DNA of 64,000 nucleotides, taken from positions 1,878,588-1,942,587 of the forward strand of contig NZ_CP056199.1 in the NCBI RefSeq assembly GCF_013782625.1, in the 5' to 3' direction. This DNA comes from Enterobacter sp. RHBSTW-00994. GTDB lineage: Bacteria; Pseudomonadota; Gammaproteobacteria; Enterobacterales; Enterobacteriaceae. A program made the position numbers and the translations under genes. Positions 15,325 through 23,010 of this stretch are shown here, one piece after another. The notes under the pieces were generated by a model. It worked only from the letters and a program-made list of their open reading frames with translations, did no database searches and was not told the origin of the DNA. Each line of letters opens with the position of its first letter. Positions within the stretch are counted from its first letter, which is position 1.

Positions 15325-15573
15325 ATGGGAATCATATCCTGGATTATCTTTGGGTTAATAGCGGGTATTCTGGCTAAGTGGATCATGCCGGGCAAGGATG
15401 GTGGCGGATTCTTCGTGACCGTCATTCTGGGGATTGTCGGTGCGGTCGTTGGCGGCTGGATCAGCACCTTCTTCGGTTTTGGCAAGGTCGATGGTTTCAA
15501 TATCGGCAGCTTTGCTGTTGCGGTGATTGGCGCGCTGGTACTTCTGTTTATTTACAGAAAGATCAAAAGCTAA
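15325..15573 (+). CDS. yeaQ: YeaQ, Tag/GlsB-family small membrane protein
   Basis: An 82-residue protein of the transglycosylase-associated (GlsB/YeaQ/YmgE) family: three hydrophobic segments (near 2-20, 27-47, 60-77) separated by the conserved Pro-Gly-Lys-Asp-Gly-Gly-Gly-Phe-Phe and Gly-Gly-Trp loops. Nearly identical to E. coli YeaQ, a general-stress membrane protein of unknown mechanism. GAGAGGAAAG precedes the ATG. Followed by a bidirectional terminator shared with yoaKJ. Confidence 0.95.
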   Translation: MGIISWIIFGLIAGILAKWIMPGKDGGGFFVTVILGIVGAVVGGWISTFFGFGKVDGFNIGSFAVAVIGALVLLFIYRKIKS

Positions 15574-15588
15574 ATCTGATATGCGTTG

Positions 15589-15616
15589 AAAAAGGCTGCC
15601 TGATGGCGGCCTTTTT
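15589..15616. terminator. Bidirectional terminator between yeaQ and yoaJ
   Basis: AAAAAGGCTGCC-TGAT-GGCGGCCTTTTT forms a strong stem with T runs on both sides, ending yeaQ on the plus strand and yoaKJ on the minus strand. Confidence 0.9.
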
Positions 15617-15627
15617 ACCTTCAGGCA

Positions 15628-15702
15628 CTACCACCAGCCTAATTGCGCTCCCGCAACGGCCACGATCGCAATGATCAACATAATGATGGTTGTTTTTCTC
15701 AT
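15628..15702 (-). CDS. yoaJ: YoaJ, 24-residue membrane peptide
   Basis: A 24-residue single-span peptide beginning Met-Arg-Lys-Thr-Thr-Ile-Ile-Met and ending Leu-Gly-Trp-Trp, matching E. coli YoaJ (24 residues, same ends). Its ATG directly abuts the yoaK stop (TAAATG), so the two are translated from one message. Function unknown. Confidence 0.93.
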   Translation of the reverse strand: MRKTTIIMLIIAIVAVAGAQLGWW

Positions 15703-15801
15703 TTATGCCCCCGGAGCGGCGTATCCGCCGACGAAAAACCACGTTAAAAAAACCACTGCCGTTATGAAAATAACGACCGGGAAGAGTATTCCAATTCTCA
15801 T
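15703..15801 (-). CDS. yoaK: YoaK, 32-residue membrane peptide
   Basis: A 32-residue single-span peptide (Met-Arg-Ile-Gly-Ile start, Gly-Gly-Tyr-Ala-Ala-Pro-Gly-Ala end), the same length as and nearly identical to E. coli YoaK. It is first of the yoaK-yoaJ pair and lies 45 bases after the dgcP stop on the same strand, so may be co-transcribed with dgcP. Confidence 0.93.
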   Translation of the reverse strand: MRIGILFPVVIFITAVVFLTWFFVGGYAAPGA

Positions 15802-15846
15802 GCCATCACCTGTGTCGGTTTACGTAACATTGCAGAGTGTACGGGC

Positions 15847-16875
15847 TTAATCCATTGTGAGAAAGCGCGTTTTATTTTTTCCTTTTTTATCCTGATACAT
15901 CGCCACATCCGCAGCGCGTAATGCGCTGTCTGCATCCGTCTGGGTAGGATCGACTTCAATGACGCCGAGGCTTGCTCCGGGATAAAAAATATGGACGTTT
16001 CCCAGACAGTATTCGCCTGCGATACGGGCGCTGATACGCGTTTTGAGCAGGCTGATCTGGCTCTTTTCTCCATCATTCTCGTTGTGGCTCAGACACGCGA
16101 CCAGAAACTCATCGCCCCCCAGACGGCCGATAATATCGTCCTCAGTCTGTTCCTGAGTGAGTCGCTTCCCCACCTCAATCAAAAACTGGTCGCCGGCTTC
16201 GTGCCCGTGGAGATCGTTAATCAGTTTAAAATCATCAAGGTCGATAAATGCGATGATGGCATTTCGTTTCAAATGCTTCGCGAGGGAGAACAAGGTTGCG
16301 AGATGTTCAAATATCGCCCGGCGATTCGGTAATCCGGTAAGCGCATCGGTATAGGAGTGCGCGACGAGTGCAGCATTGGCTTCACGAAGCTGGGCCACCA
16401 AAGACTCTTTTTGAATGTACTGCGCAATTAATCCGGCGAAAAGCCTCAGAACCTGTTCACCGCGTTCGCTAAGCTCTTGCTTCTGCGTACTGGTTGCACA
16501 AAGTGTGCCGTAGAGTGAGCCATCAGCAAGGTGAATGGGAATGCTCATATAAGTCGTGATTCCCAGTGCTTTGGCTGCGTCGCAGTCCGCCCAGCGTTCA
16601 GCCACCTCGTTACTGAAAAAACTGCTGCTATCAATTGCGCGTTTGCACAGTGTGTCGCCCCAGGGAACGCTGAGTCCCTCCGGGATCTGCATTTGCTTGC
16701 TGTTGCGGGCATACAAAATATGCTGCAATCGCGCATTGATATCGACTTTCGTCAGGTAGGTTGACTCCATATCGGTCACAATCTCCAGCATTTCCAGTAA
16801 CTGACGTACCAGGCTTTCGAGGGATTGTTCAGTGGCGAGAGTTTCTGAAACACGGGCAAGAATAATATCCGACAT
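15847..16875 (-). CDS. dgcP: DgcP, GAF-GGDEF diguanylate cyclase
   Basis: A 342-residue soluble cyclase matching E. coli DgcP (YeaP): N-terminal GAF sensor (residues about 20-160), short helix, then GGDEF with Gly-Gly-Asp-Glu-Phe, an upstream Asp-Leu-Asp-Asp-Phe metal motif and Thr-Gly-Leu-Pro-Asn-Arg-Arg at the domain start. It makes c-di-GMP; E. coli DgcP is a polar, biofilm-related enzyme. I chose Met at 16875 by alignment with DgcP; the frame extends to 16956. Confidence 0.93.
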   Translation of the reverse strand: MSDIILARVSETLATEQSLESLVRQLLEMLEIVTDMESTYLTKVDINARLQHILYARNSKQMQIPEGLSVPWGDTLCKRAIDSSSFFSNEVAERWADCDAAKALGITTYMSIPIHLADGSLYGTLCATSTQKQELSERGEQVLRLFAGLIAQYIQKESLVAQLREANAALVAHSYTDALTGLPNRRAIFEHLATLFSLAKHLKRNAIIAFIDLDDFKLINDLHGHEAGDQFLIEVGKRLTQEQTEDDIIGRLGGDEFLVACLSHNENDGEKSQISLLKTRISARIAGEYCLGNVHIFYPGASLGVIEVDPTQTDADSALRAADVAMYQDKKGKNKTRFLTMD

Positions 16876-17014
16876 GACGTAGGTGGACTCCCATGCAGAA
16901 GACGTCTGTATCTGCATGTTATGCTGAAATTTTCGACTCTTGCCATAGTAAAACATGAATATTAAAAATTTTATATATCTTAAATAGGGGTGGGCTGCAG
17001 GAGAGAGAGGGGAG

Positions 17015-17090
17015 AAAAAGGCCCCGTTGTTGAGACCGGGGCAAAGACATCTTGATTACGGAATGATGTTCTCAGGTCATTGCGAGAACC
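17015..17090 (-). ncRNA. Candidate small RNA between dgcP and yoaF, reverse strand
   Basis: A minus-strand intrinsic terminator (GCCCCG / CGGGGC with 9-base loop, then C-C-U5, ending near 17015) has no minus-strand coding gene before it. A -10-like TATAGT (17101-17096) with a weak TTAAAC -35 (17123-17118, 16-base spacer) would start a ~75-nt RNA near 17090. It folds as three successive stems: GTTCTC/GAGAAC, ACATC/GATGT and the terminator. The spaced stems resemble an sRNA. It could instead be the leader of dgcP, which starts at 16875, with an attenuator. Confidence 0.42.
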
Positions 17091-17196
17091 AGCTCACTAT
17101 AGAGTTGAAAAGTGCAGGTTTAATGGAGAAATCATGGAGAAAGCCGTGACGACTCGTTACTCTTACGTTTTCAGTTTGTTTAAAAAGGTCAAAGAG

Positions 17197-17445
17197 ATGA
17201 GATCCCTGTTGCTGATGCTGGCATTTCCGCTAGCGGCGTGTACGACAACAACGCCACCCGATGCGCCGAAACCTCCACAAATCGGGATGGCCAATCCTGC
17301 CTCAGTTTACTGCTTGCAGAAGGGCGGAGAGCAGATCCCGGTGCAAAGTCCGCAGGGGGTTCGTACCGAGTGCAAATTGCCTGGTGGTGAGGTTATTGAG
17401 GAATGGGATCTCTATCGTCGGGATCATCCAACACCGGCCAGGTGA
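17197..17445 (+). CDS. yoaF: YoaF, DUF333 lipoprotein
   Basis: An 82-residue outer-membrane-type lipoprotein: signal with Leu-Ala-Ala-Cys lipobox (Cys15), Pro-rich linker, then a DUF333 (hemolysin-like) domain with Gly-Met-Ala-Asn-Pro-Ala-Ser-Val-Tyr-Cys and Glu-Cys-Lys-Leu-Pro-Gly-Gly. Matches E. coli YoaF in length and place. I chose ATG 17197 because the signal starts there; upstream in-frame ATGs give an implausible N-terminus. Function unknown. Confidence 0.9.
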   Translation: MRSLLLMLAFPLAACTTTTPPDAPKPPQIGMANPASVYCLQKGGEQIPVQSPQGVRTECKLPGGEVIEEWDLYRRDHPTPAR

Positions 17446-17523
17446 CAGAGGTATGTTGACTGCGATACACTTCTCTTTAGGATTATTCTTAGCCCCTGCG
17501 GCTGCATTCAGTGCGAGAGAAGT

Positions 17524-17829
17524 ATGTTTCAGCTAAAACCGGGTAGCCTGGCAATGGTTATTGGCGCCCGTACGGCAGCAGGCCGTCGTAATATCGGTAA
17601 ATCTGTAGAGCTGTTTGCGCTTTGCCAGCCGGGTGTACAATTTGTAAACCCGGTCAATGGGATCATGACGCAATTACCCGCCACCGCGGATCGCGCGCTT
17701 TGGCTTGTGACGGGAGATGTTTACGCGTTTGATAACCAACTGGGTTTTGCCTTTGTGCGACCAGAACATCTGATGCCACTTTCTCCGGATAGTGCGCCGC
17801 ACATGCTGGATGAACTGATGCTCAACTGA
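17524..17829 (+). CDS. Small protein of unknown function between yoaF and yeaO
   Basis: A 101-residue soluble protein; GAGAGAAG lies just before the ATG. A start resembling a small beta-barrel (Leu-Lys-Pro-Gly-Ser-Leu-Ala-Met-Val-Ile-Gly) is followed by a Leu-Trp-Leu-Val-Thr-Gly-Asp-Val-Tyr strand. I recall no E. coli K-12 gene here. Its 3' end overlaps the convergent yeaO by 8 bases. The family is not recognised. Confidence 0.65.
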   Translation: MFQLKPGSLAMVIGARTAAGRRNIGKSVELFALCQPGVQFVNPVNGIMTQLPATADRALWLVTGDVYAFDNQLGFAFVRPEHLMPLSPDSAPHMLDELMLN

Positions 17830-18175
17830 GCTCGAGGTGGCGCAGCCAGTCGGCTAATACCAGCGCATGGTTCTGTTTGGTATTTTTCGCGCCATAGAGC
17901 AGCGTCAGGGGCTGTTTTTTGCTGAGTTCGACAAGACGCAGGCCTTCATCCTTATGTTGTGCCAGCTCTTCGCGATATTGCTTGCTGAAAGCAGCAAAAT
18001 CAATTACCTCACCGTGGAAGGCTTTGCGTAACGCGTCTGACGGCGTTAGCGTTTTACACCACTCATCACTGTTGAGATCGGTTTTTTTCATTCCTCGTGG
18101 CCAAAGTCTGTCCACCAGCACCCGGTAGCCATCCTCTTTACTTGCCTGCTCGTAAACACGTTTACACTGAATCAT
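17822..18175 (-). CDS. yeaO: YeaO, DUF488 family protein
   Basis: A 117-residue DUF488 protein matching E. coli YeaO: Tyr-Arg-Val-Leu-Val-Asp-Arg-Leu-Trp-Pro-Arg-Gly near residue 17, Trp-Cys-Lys near 38, and the C-terminal Thr-Leu-Leu-Tyr-Gly-Ala-Lys motif. The biochemical role is unknown. I chose ATG 18175 by alignment. It overlaps the preceding DUF523 gene by 14 bases, so the two are probably coupled. Confidence 0.9.
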   Translation of the reverse strand: MIQCKRVYEQASKEDGYRVLVDRLWPRGMKKTDLNSDEWCKTLTPSDALRKAFHGEVIDFAAFSKQYREELAQHKDEGLRLVELSKKQPLTLLYGAKNTKQNHALVLADWLRHLELS

Positions 18176-18665
18176 TGTCCCTCTCCTCAACCCAGGCGAT
18201 AAGTTCTGCCAATTGGTTATCTGAAAATACCTGAATTCCATTTTTTTGCAGTAGTGCTGCGGCAACCCCCATTCCGGCCTGACGCTGACCGCTAAACGTG
18301 CCACTGTAAATTTCCTGGCTTCCGCAGGTTGGACTTCCGTCTGTCAGTATTGCCGCACAACATCCTGCCTCTTGCGCCGCACGTAATGCCAGCCAGGCGG
18401 CAAGCTGATAGTGTGCTGTGACATCATGACCGTCACTTTCCAGTATACGGGCGCGACCCTGCATCACGTCATACCCTGTGCCATCCACGATCTCGGCGGG
18501 CAAACGAGGAATGGAAAGCCCTGCCGCCAGTTCCGGGCAGTGTGTGACCAGGCGATGCTCATTTTGCCAACGTCTGAGCGTCTCCTCAAGGTGCGCTTTC
18601 TCGCTGCCGTTATAACGAACTTTGTGGCCCATCAGGCAGGCACTGACCAGAATTTTCGATTTCAT
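18162..18665 (-). CDS. DUF523 family protein
   Basis: A 167-residue protein of the DUF523 family: Val-Ser-Ala-Cys-Leu-Met-Gly-His-Lys-Val-Arg-Tyr-Asn-Gly near residue 7, Cys-Pro-Glu-Leu-Ala-Ala-Gly-Leu near 43, and Asp-Gly-Ser-Pro-Thr-Cys-Gly-Ser near 105. The conserved cysteines suggest a thiol or metal site; the function is not established. ATG 18665 chosen by family alignment. It is upstream of and overlaps yeaO; not in E. coli K-12 at this place. Confidence 0.85.
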   Translation of the reverse strand: MKSKILVSACLMGHKVRYNGSEKAHLEETLRRWQNEHRLVTHCPELAAGLSIPRLPAEIVDGTGYDVMQGRARILESDGHDVTAHYQLAAWLALRAAQEAGCCAAILTDGSPTCGSQEIYSGTFSGQRQAGMGVAAALLQKNGIQVFSDNQLAELIAWVEERDNDSV

Positions 18666-18821
18666 GACGTCATTATCGGTTCGTAGTAAAGGAAGATACG
18701 CTATCACACTATAGCTCTCGGTATTTTTCCACCCAATTTAAGGTATTGTGATAATTGCAAAAGATCGGTAGTCTGAGGTTCCTTATGTTATCTGATAATA
18801 CTCTGGCATAAGGACCCTTTC

Positions 18822-19529
18822 ATGGAACTCTCCCCGGTTAAAAATACACTGCGCATTGCGTTGGTCGGCGATTACAATCCTGCTGTGATTGCGCATCAGG
18901 CTATTCCCCTGGCTATCGATGATGCCGCTGCGGTACTGGAACTCACGGCCGATTATGACTGGCTTGCCACTCCGGATTTGACCAGCCCTGAAGATTTAGT
19001 GGGGTACGATGCCATCTGGCTGGTTCCCGCAAGCCCGTATAAAAATGCAGACGCGGCGTTCATTGCTGCTCGTTATGCCCGTGAAAATAGCATTCCTTTT
19101 CTTGGAACATGCGGAGGGTTCCAGCATGCGTTAATTGAATACGCACGTAATGTACTGGGCTGGAGTGATGCCGCTCATGCTGAGACGGACACTGAAGGCA
19201 CGATGGTGATTGCGCCATTAGCCTGCTCGCTGGTGGAAAAAAAGGATGCAATTGAACTGCGGGACAACACGCTGATTGCCAAAGCGTATGGCAAATCAGA
19301 GATTGAAGAGGGGTATCACTGCAATTATGGCGTTTCACCTGAATTTGCTCAGGCGCTGGAAAGTGGTGATATGCGCGTGACCGGATGGGATGAGCAGGGC
19401 GACATTCGGGCTGTCGAGTTGGTTACGCACCCGTTCTTTGTTATTACGCTGTTCCAGCATGAACGTGCCGCGTTGGATGGGCGTCCGGTTGTGCTGGCGC
19501 AGGCAATGCTACGCGCCGCTCGCGGATAA
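18822..19529 (+). CDS. Stand-alone CTP-synthase-type glutamine amidotransferase domain protein
   Basis: A 235-residue class-I glutamine amidotransferase related to the C-terminal half of CTP synthase. The nucleophile elbow is Leu-Gly-Thr-Cys-Gly-Gly-Phe-Gln near residue 95, and a C-terminal His-Pro-Phe-Phe with Gln-His-Glu supplies the His-Glu part. The synthetase half is absent, so it must supply ammonia to a partner or have another hydrolase role. It diverges from the DUF523 gene. I recall no E. coli K-12 counterpart here. Confidence 0.8.
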   Translation: MELSPVKNTLRIALVGDYNPAVIAHQAIPLAIDDAAAVLELTADYDWLATPDLTSPEDLVGYDAIWLVPASPYKNADAAFIAARYARENSIPFLGTCGGFQHALIEYARNVLGWSDAAHAETDTEGTMVIAPLACSLVEKKDAIELRDNTLIAKAYGKSEIEEGYHCNYGVSPEFAQALESGDMRVTGWDEQGDIRAVELVTHPFFVITLFQHERAALDGRPVVLAQAMLRAARG

Positions 19530-19559
19530 AAAAAGGCAGGCCAAATGGTCTGCCTTTTT
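19530..19559. terminator. Bidirectional terminator before nimT
   Basis: AAAAAGGCAGGCC-AAAT-GGTCTGCCTTTTT is a near-perfect stem with T runs both ways, between convergent genes; it touches the amidotransferase stop. Confidence 0.92.
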
Positions 19560-19561
19560 GC

Positions 19562-20749
19562 TTAGCGGGGGGTGATCTCCCGGTCACGCCCGGCAAGTAC
19601 CCCGCAGACCGCCATCACCACAGAGGCGAGTGCACACGCCAGCAACGGAATGCGCCAGTCGCCAGTGGTATCGTGAATTTTCCCCATCAGAGGCGGTCCA
19701 CAAGCAGCCAGAAGATAGCCGATGGATTGCGCCATGCCGGAGAGGGCTGCGGCCTGGTGTGCTGAGCTGGCACGGAGTCCGATAAACGTCAGACCCAGGA
19801 TCATGGTTGCGCCAGAGCCGAAACCAAACAGCAGCGTCCACAGCACTGCCTGGGAAGGAATAAACCAGAAACCCGCAGCGCTTACCGCACACATCATCGC
19901 AACCAACCCGGCGATACCGCGCTGATCTTTCAAACGATGGAGGATCAATGGAACAGCAAGACCTGGCGCGGCAGTGGCGAGTTGCAATAAGCCATGCATG
20001 GAACCCGCCTGCGTTTCGCTATAACCGTGGCTGAGCAATATGGCCGGAAGCCAGCCGATAATCACATAGTAAATCAGCGAGTTAATACCCAAAAACAACG
20101 TCACCTGCCAGGCAAGGGCAGAGCGCCAGATGGCGTGATTGTGAAGAGTACCGGCTCCGGTCACGGATGCGACTGGCGTCTGACGCCACTGCGGAAGCCA
20201 AAGCAGCAAAGCCAACAACGGGAATACCATCAGCATTAACAGTGCGCCATGCCAGCCTCCATTTCCCTGTGCCAGCGGAACAATCAGTGCCGAACCCAGC
20301 GCCGCAGAGGCCCCCATTGTCAGGGAGTACGCGCCCGTGAGTTTTGCCACCTGGCCTGGGAAGTCTCGTTTGATAAGCCCTGGCAGCAGCACGTTTCCGA
20401 GAGCAATACCGCAACCGATGACTGCCGTACCGCCAAACAGTAGCGCGGGCGAGGGCATCGAACGAATACCAATACCGATGCAAATCAGTAGCAAAGCGAT
20501 AAAGAGACTGCGTTCCATGCCAATCTTGCGCGCGAGCCCGGCGGCGAGCGGCGAAACTAACGCAAAGGCCAGGAGGGGAAGGGTGGTGAGCAGGCCGGTT
20601 TGTGCTGTGGTGAGCCCATAATCAAGGCGGATCATATCGAGCAACGGCGCTGCACCCGTGAAGGTGACGCGCAACGTTGTGGCAATCAGCAGGATGCCTG
20701 TAATCAGCAGCATCCCGTGTTTCCCTAAAGTACGAATGGCAGTAGTCAT
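19562..20749 (-). CDS. nimT: NimT (YeaN), MFS 2-nitroimidazole exporter
   Basis: A 395-residue MFS transporter with 12 predicted spans, of the CynX/NimT branch, matching E. coli YeaN, which exports 2-nitroimidazole. The inter-span loop Ala-Gly-Leu-Ala-Arg-Lys-Ile-Gly-Met-Glu-Arg after TM2 is the MFS basic loop. It is transcribed away from its regulator nimR; the 100-base intergenic holds the control sites. Confidence 0.9.
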   Translation of the reverse strand: MTTAIRTLGKHGMLLITGILLIATTLRVTFTGAAPLLDMIRLDYGLTTAQTGLLTTLPLLAFALVSPLAAGLARKIGMERSLFIALLLICIGIGIRSMPSPALLFGGTAVIGCGIALGNVLLPGLIKRDFPGQVAKLTGAYSLTMGASAALGSALIVPLAQGNGGWHGALLMLMVFPLLALLLWLPQWRQTPVASVTGAGTLHNHAIWRSALAWQVTLFLGINSLIYYVIIGWLPAILLSHGYSETQAGSMHGLLQLATAAPGLAVPLILHRLKDQRGIAGLVAMMCAVSAAGFWFIPSQAVLWTLLFGFGSGATMILGLTFIGLRASSAHQAAALSGMAQSIGYLLAACGPPLMGKIHDTTGDWRIPLLACALASVVMAVCGVLAGRDREITPR

Positions 20750-20848
20750 TTTTTTCTCTTACGTCGAAGCAAGCGCACACAATACCGATTTTCACGACTG
20801 TTGAAATCAAGCTAAAATGACAGTTTATCGCTAATATCGGACAACTTA

Positions 20849-21640
20849 ATGATTGGTCTGGGACTTGACGGCTACGATCCTGATAGCCAGCACGATGCTG
20901 CCGTGGCGTTTCGTATTCGTGTTGTCGAAGACGAACAACGCATCCCTCTGCACCAGCATCGAAAAGGGCAATTAATCCTGGCTCTTCGGGGCGCTATCAC
21001 TTGTGAAGTTGAAAATGCAATGTGGATGGTTCCACCGCAGTATGCGGTGTGGATCCCAAGCCAGGTTGCACACAGTAATAAAGCCACACCAAGTGCCCAG
21101 CTCTGCTTTCTCTTTATTGAACCCAACACTGTTGCGTTGCCCGATCGCTGTTGTACCTTAAAAATCTCCCCGCTGGTTCGGGAACTGATTTTGTCTCTGG
21201 CAACGAAAACGCGTGAGCAACTGCTGTTACCTGCCACATCGCGTCTGGTTGAAGCTCTTTTTGACGAATTACCGCAGCAGCCTCAGGAACAGTTGCAGTT
21301 GCCAGTATCTGCTCATCCTAAAATTCGTCTGATGAGCGAAACCATGGCCCAAGAGCCTGCGGCATGGCAGACGTTAACTCAGTGGGCGCACCATTTTGCG
21401 ATGAGTGAACGCAACCTGGCGAGGCTGGTCGTGAAAGAGACCGGGCTGAGCTTTCGCCGCTGGCGGCATCAGTTACAGTTAATTCTGGCGCTGCAATTAT
21501 TGATCAGTGGCAAATCTGTGCAGCAAACGGCGCAATCACTGGGCTACGACTCAACCACGGCGTTTATCACGATGTTCAGAAAAGGGCTGGGACAGACGCC
21601 CGCTCGTTACATCACAAGCCTTTCTACGACTTCCCAATAA
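20849..21640 (+). CDS. nimR: NimR (YeaM), AraC-family repressor of nimT
   Basis: A 263-residue AraC-type regulator: N-terminal cupin (residues about 20-110; [10 protein letters not shown]) and a C-terminal double helix-turn-helix (about 165-258; [10 protein letters not shown] and Leu-Gly-Tyr-Asp-Ser-Thr-Thr-Ala-Phe). It is divergent from nimT and corresponds to E. coli YeaM. It overlaps the end of convergent yeaL by 17 bases. Confidence 0.9.
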   Translation: MIGLGLDGYDPDSQHDAAVAFRIRVVEDEQRIPLHQHRKGQLILALRGAITCEVENAMWMVPPQYAVWIPSQVAHSNKATPSAQLCFLFIEPNTVALPDRCCTLKISPLVRELILSLATKTREQLLLPATSRLVEALFDELPQQPQEQLQLPVSAHPKIRLMSETMAQEPAAWQTLTQWAHHFAMSERNLARLVVKETGLSFRRWRHQLQLILALQLLISGKSVQQTAQSLGYDSTTAFITMFRKGLGQTPARYITSLSTTSQ

Positions 21641-22070
21641 ACAGAGACACCAGCCCGGCCGCAATTAACGGACCAACCGGAACACCACGGAACAAGGCTA
21701 CACCGAGTACGGTCCCTACCAGTAATCCCGCCACTAATGATGGCTGTGAACTCATCAATGTGACACCCCGCCCGCCAAGCCAGGAGACAAAAATACCGAC
21801 GACGATGGCAACCAGCGATTTCCAGTTAACAAAGGAGTGGAGTAGCGTTGACGCTGGTAATGTGCCGCTGGCAATCGGCGCCATTACACCAATCGTCAAA
21901 ATGATGATCCCGACGGTCAGACCCTGTTTTTCGATCCAGGGGAAAAAAGTATTGAGCGGTGTGACGCGCACAATAATCAGCACCAGTATGGATACGGCGA
22001 CGGTCGTGTTATGGCTGATAAAGCCCAGTGCGGCCAGCCCCATTAGAACCAGCAGGGTAGGGTCAAACAT
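21624..22070 (-). CDS. yeaL: YeaL, DUF441 membrane protein
   Basis: A 148-residue DUF441 inner-membrane protein with four hydrophobic segments, matching E. coli YeaL. [16 protein letters not shown] near the end is a family signature. Function unknown. AAGGA lies 8 bases before the ATG. A strong intrinsic terminator sits only 15 bases upstream of the start (see 22085-22137), implying control by readthrough. Confidence 0.92.
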   Translation of the reverse strand: MFDPTLLVLMGLAALGFISHNTTVAVSILVLIIVRVTPLNTFFPWIEKQGLTVGIIILTIGVMAPIASGTLPASTLLHSFVNWKSLVAIVVGIFVSWLGGRGVTLMSSQPSLVAGLLVGTVLGVALFRGVPVGPLIAAGLVSLFIGKS

Positions 22071-22084
22071 GATTCATCCTTGCC

Positions 22085-22137
22085 AAAAAAAAGTAAGCCT
22101 GCTTACTGTACGCGTAAAAACTTTTGTAAGCAGGCTT
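22085..22137 (-). terminator. Intrinsic terminator directly upstream of the yeaL ribosome site
   Basis: On the minus strand AAGCCTGCTTAC pairs with GTAAGCAGGCTT (12 bp perfect, 19-base loop) and is followed by AC and eight U. It ends 15 bases before the yeaL ATG. A yeaL transcript must therefore pass through it. It may end the yeaK message, act as an attenuator, or both. GTAAGC/GCTTAC also recur as a short palindrome at 22093-22106. Confidence 0.75.
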
Positions 22138-22219
22138 TTATAAAAATATCTTTTGGCTGTCATTTAGCTGTCATGCCTGGGGGATAAAAAGGGCTAAATA
22201 AGGCAGAAGGAGATACATC

Positions 22220-22324
22220 ATGAACGATCAAATGTTTCTTGAAACGCTGTTTATCTCGTCATCTTTCTTTACGATCGCAATCATTCTGGTGGCATCGGTC
22301 ATTTTTCTGGAGAAACATGGCTGA
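22220..22324 (+). CDS. yoaI: YoaI, 34-residue membrane protein
   Basis: A 34-residue single-span protein (Met-Asn-Asp-Gln-Met-Phe start, Leu-Glu-Lys-His-Gly end) matching E. coli YoaI. AGAAGGAGAT lies 7 bases before the ATG. It is opposite in strand to both neighbours. In E. coli its expression is linked to magnesium/PhoB-type control; no clear box is visible here. Confidence 0.93.
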   Translation: MNDQMFLETLFISSSFFTIAIILVASVIFLEKHG

Positions 22325-22345
22325 CCGCGCCACATATTATGAGCC

Positions 22346-22855
22346 TCAGACTTTTCTGAAGGTGACCAGCTCAGGCCGGGCGATACGCAGGTAGTCATGG
22401 GTGTCCATAATGACGGACTTTTCCAGCAAACCGGCGTTAAACGCGATCTCGTCAAAACGCTCGAACAGCAGTGGGTCGGCAACCAGCGTGAGATCAGGGT
22501 GAAAGCTAAAAGGCGGAATCGCGCCAAATACACAGGCAGTCAGGTTATCGACTTCTACCGGGCTCGCAAGTGAGGCTTTGAGACCACCAAAATGGCTGGC
22601 AAGTTGCGCCAGATCAGCGTGTTGATCGGCTGCAAGGATTGCCAGAATGTGTTTTTTAACGCCGTTTCCCTTTACTTTGCACACCAGCGCTTTTGCCCCT
22701 TGTCCCAGGTCAGTTCCTCGAATTTCACTCACTGCTTCACATTTACCGACAGGCTCATGCTCCACAACACGGTATTTTGCCCGTTGAGCAGTTAACAGTG
22801 AAATTAATTGCTGGTGGGTTGCTGTCCCTCTTATTTCTTCAGACATGACGTTCAT
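22346..22855 (-). CDS. yeaK: YeaK, trans-editing aminoacyl-tRNA deacylase (YbaK/ProX family)
   Basis: A 169-residue YbaK/EbsC-fold protein matching E. coli YeaK. Family enzymes hydrolyse mischarged aminoacyl-tRNA. Lys60 region Ala-Lys-Ala-Leu-Val-Cys-Lys-Val-Lys and the Gly-Ala-Ile-Pro-Pro-Phe motif near 110 form the catalytic pocket. Two close ATGs (22855, 22846) are possible; AGG spacing fits the second slightly better. Confidence 0.92.
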   Translation of the reverse strand: MNVMSEEIRGTATHQQLISLLTAQRAKYRVVEHEPVGKCEAVSEIRGTDLGQGAKALVCKVKGNGVKKHILAILAADQHADLAQLASHFGGLKASLASPVEVDNLTACVFGAIPPFSFHPDLTLVADPLLFERFDEIAFNAGLLEKSVIMDTHDYLRIARPELVTFRKV

Positions 22856-23010
22856 TACCTGTGGGAGATTAAGTCAGCCTTCTACAGTACCACATATTAT
22901 TTCTCCGATGTGCTGTTGCAGCATCAAGGTTATATACGCCCTGCTGACAAATATAGAGATACCGTTTGTTATTATTCTGAACAGTTATTAACTCATTAGC
23001 AGGAGCGCTT

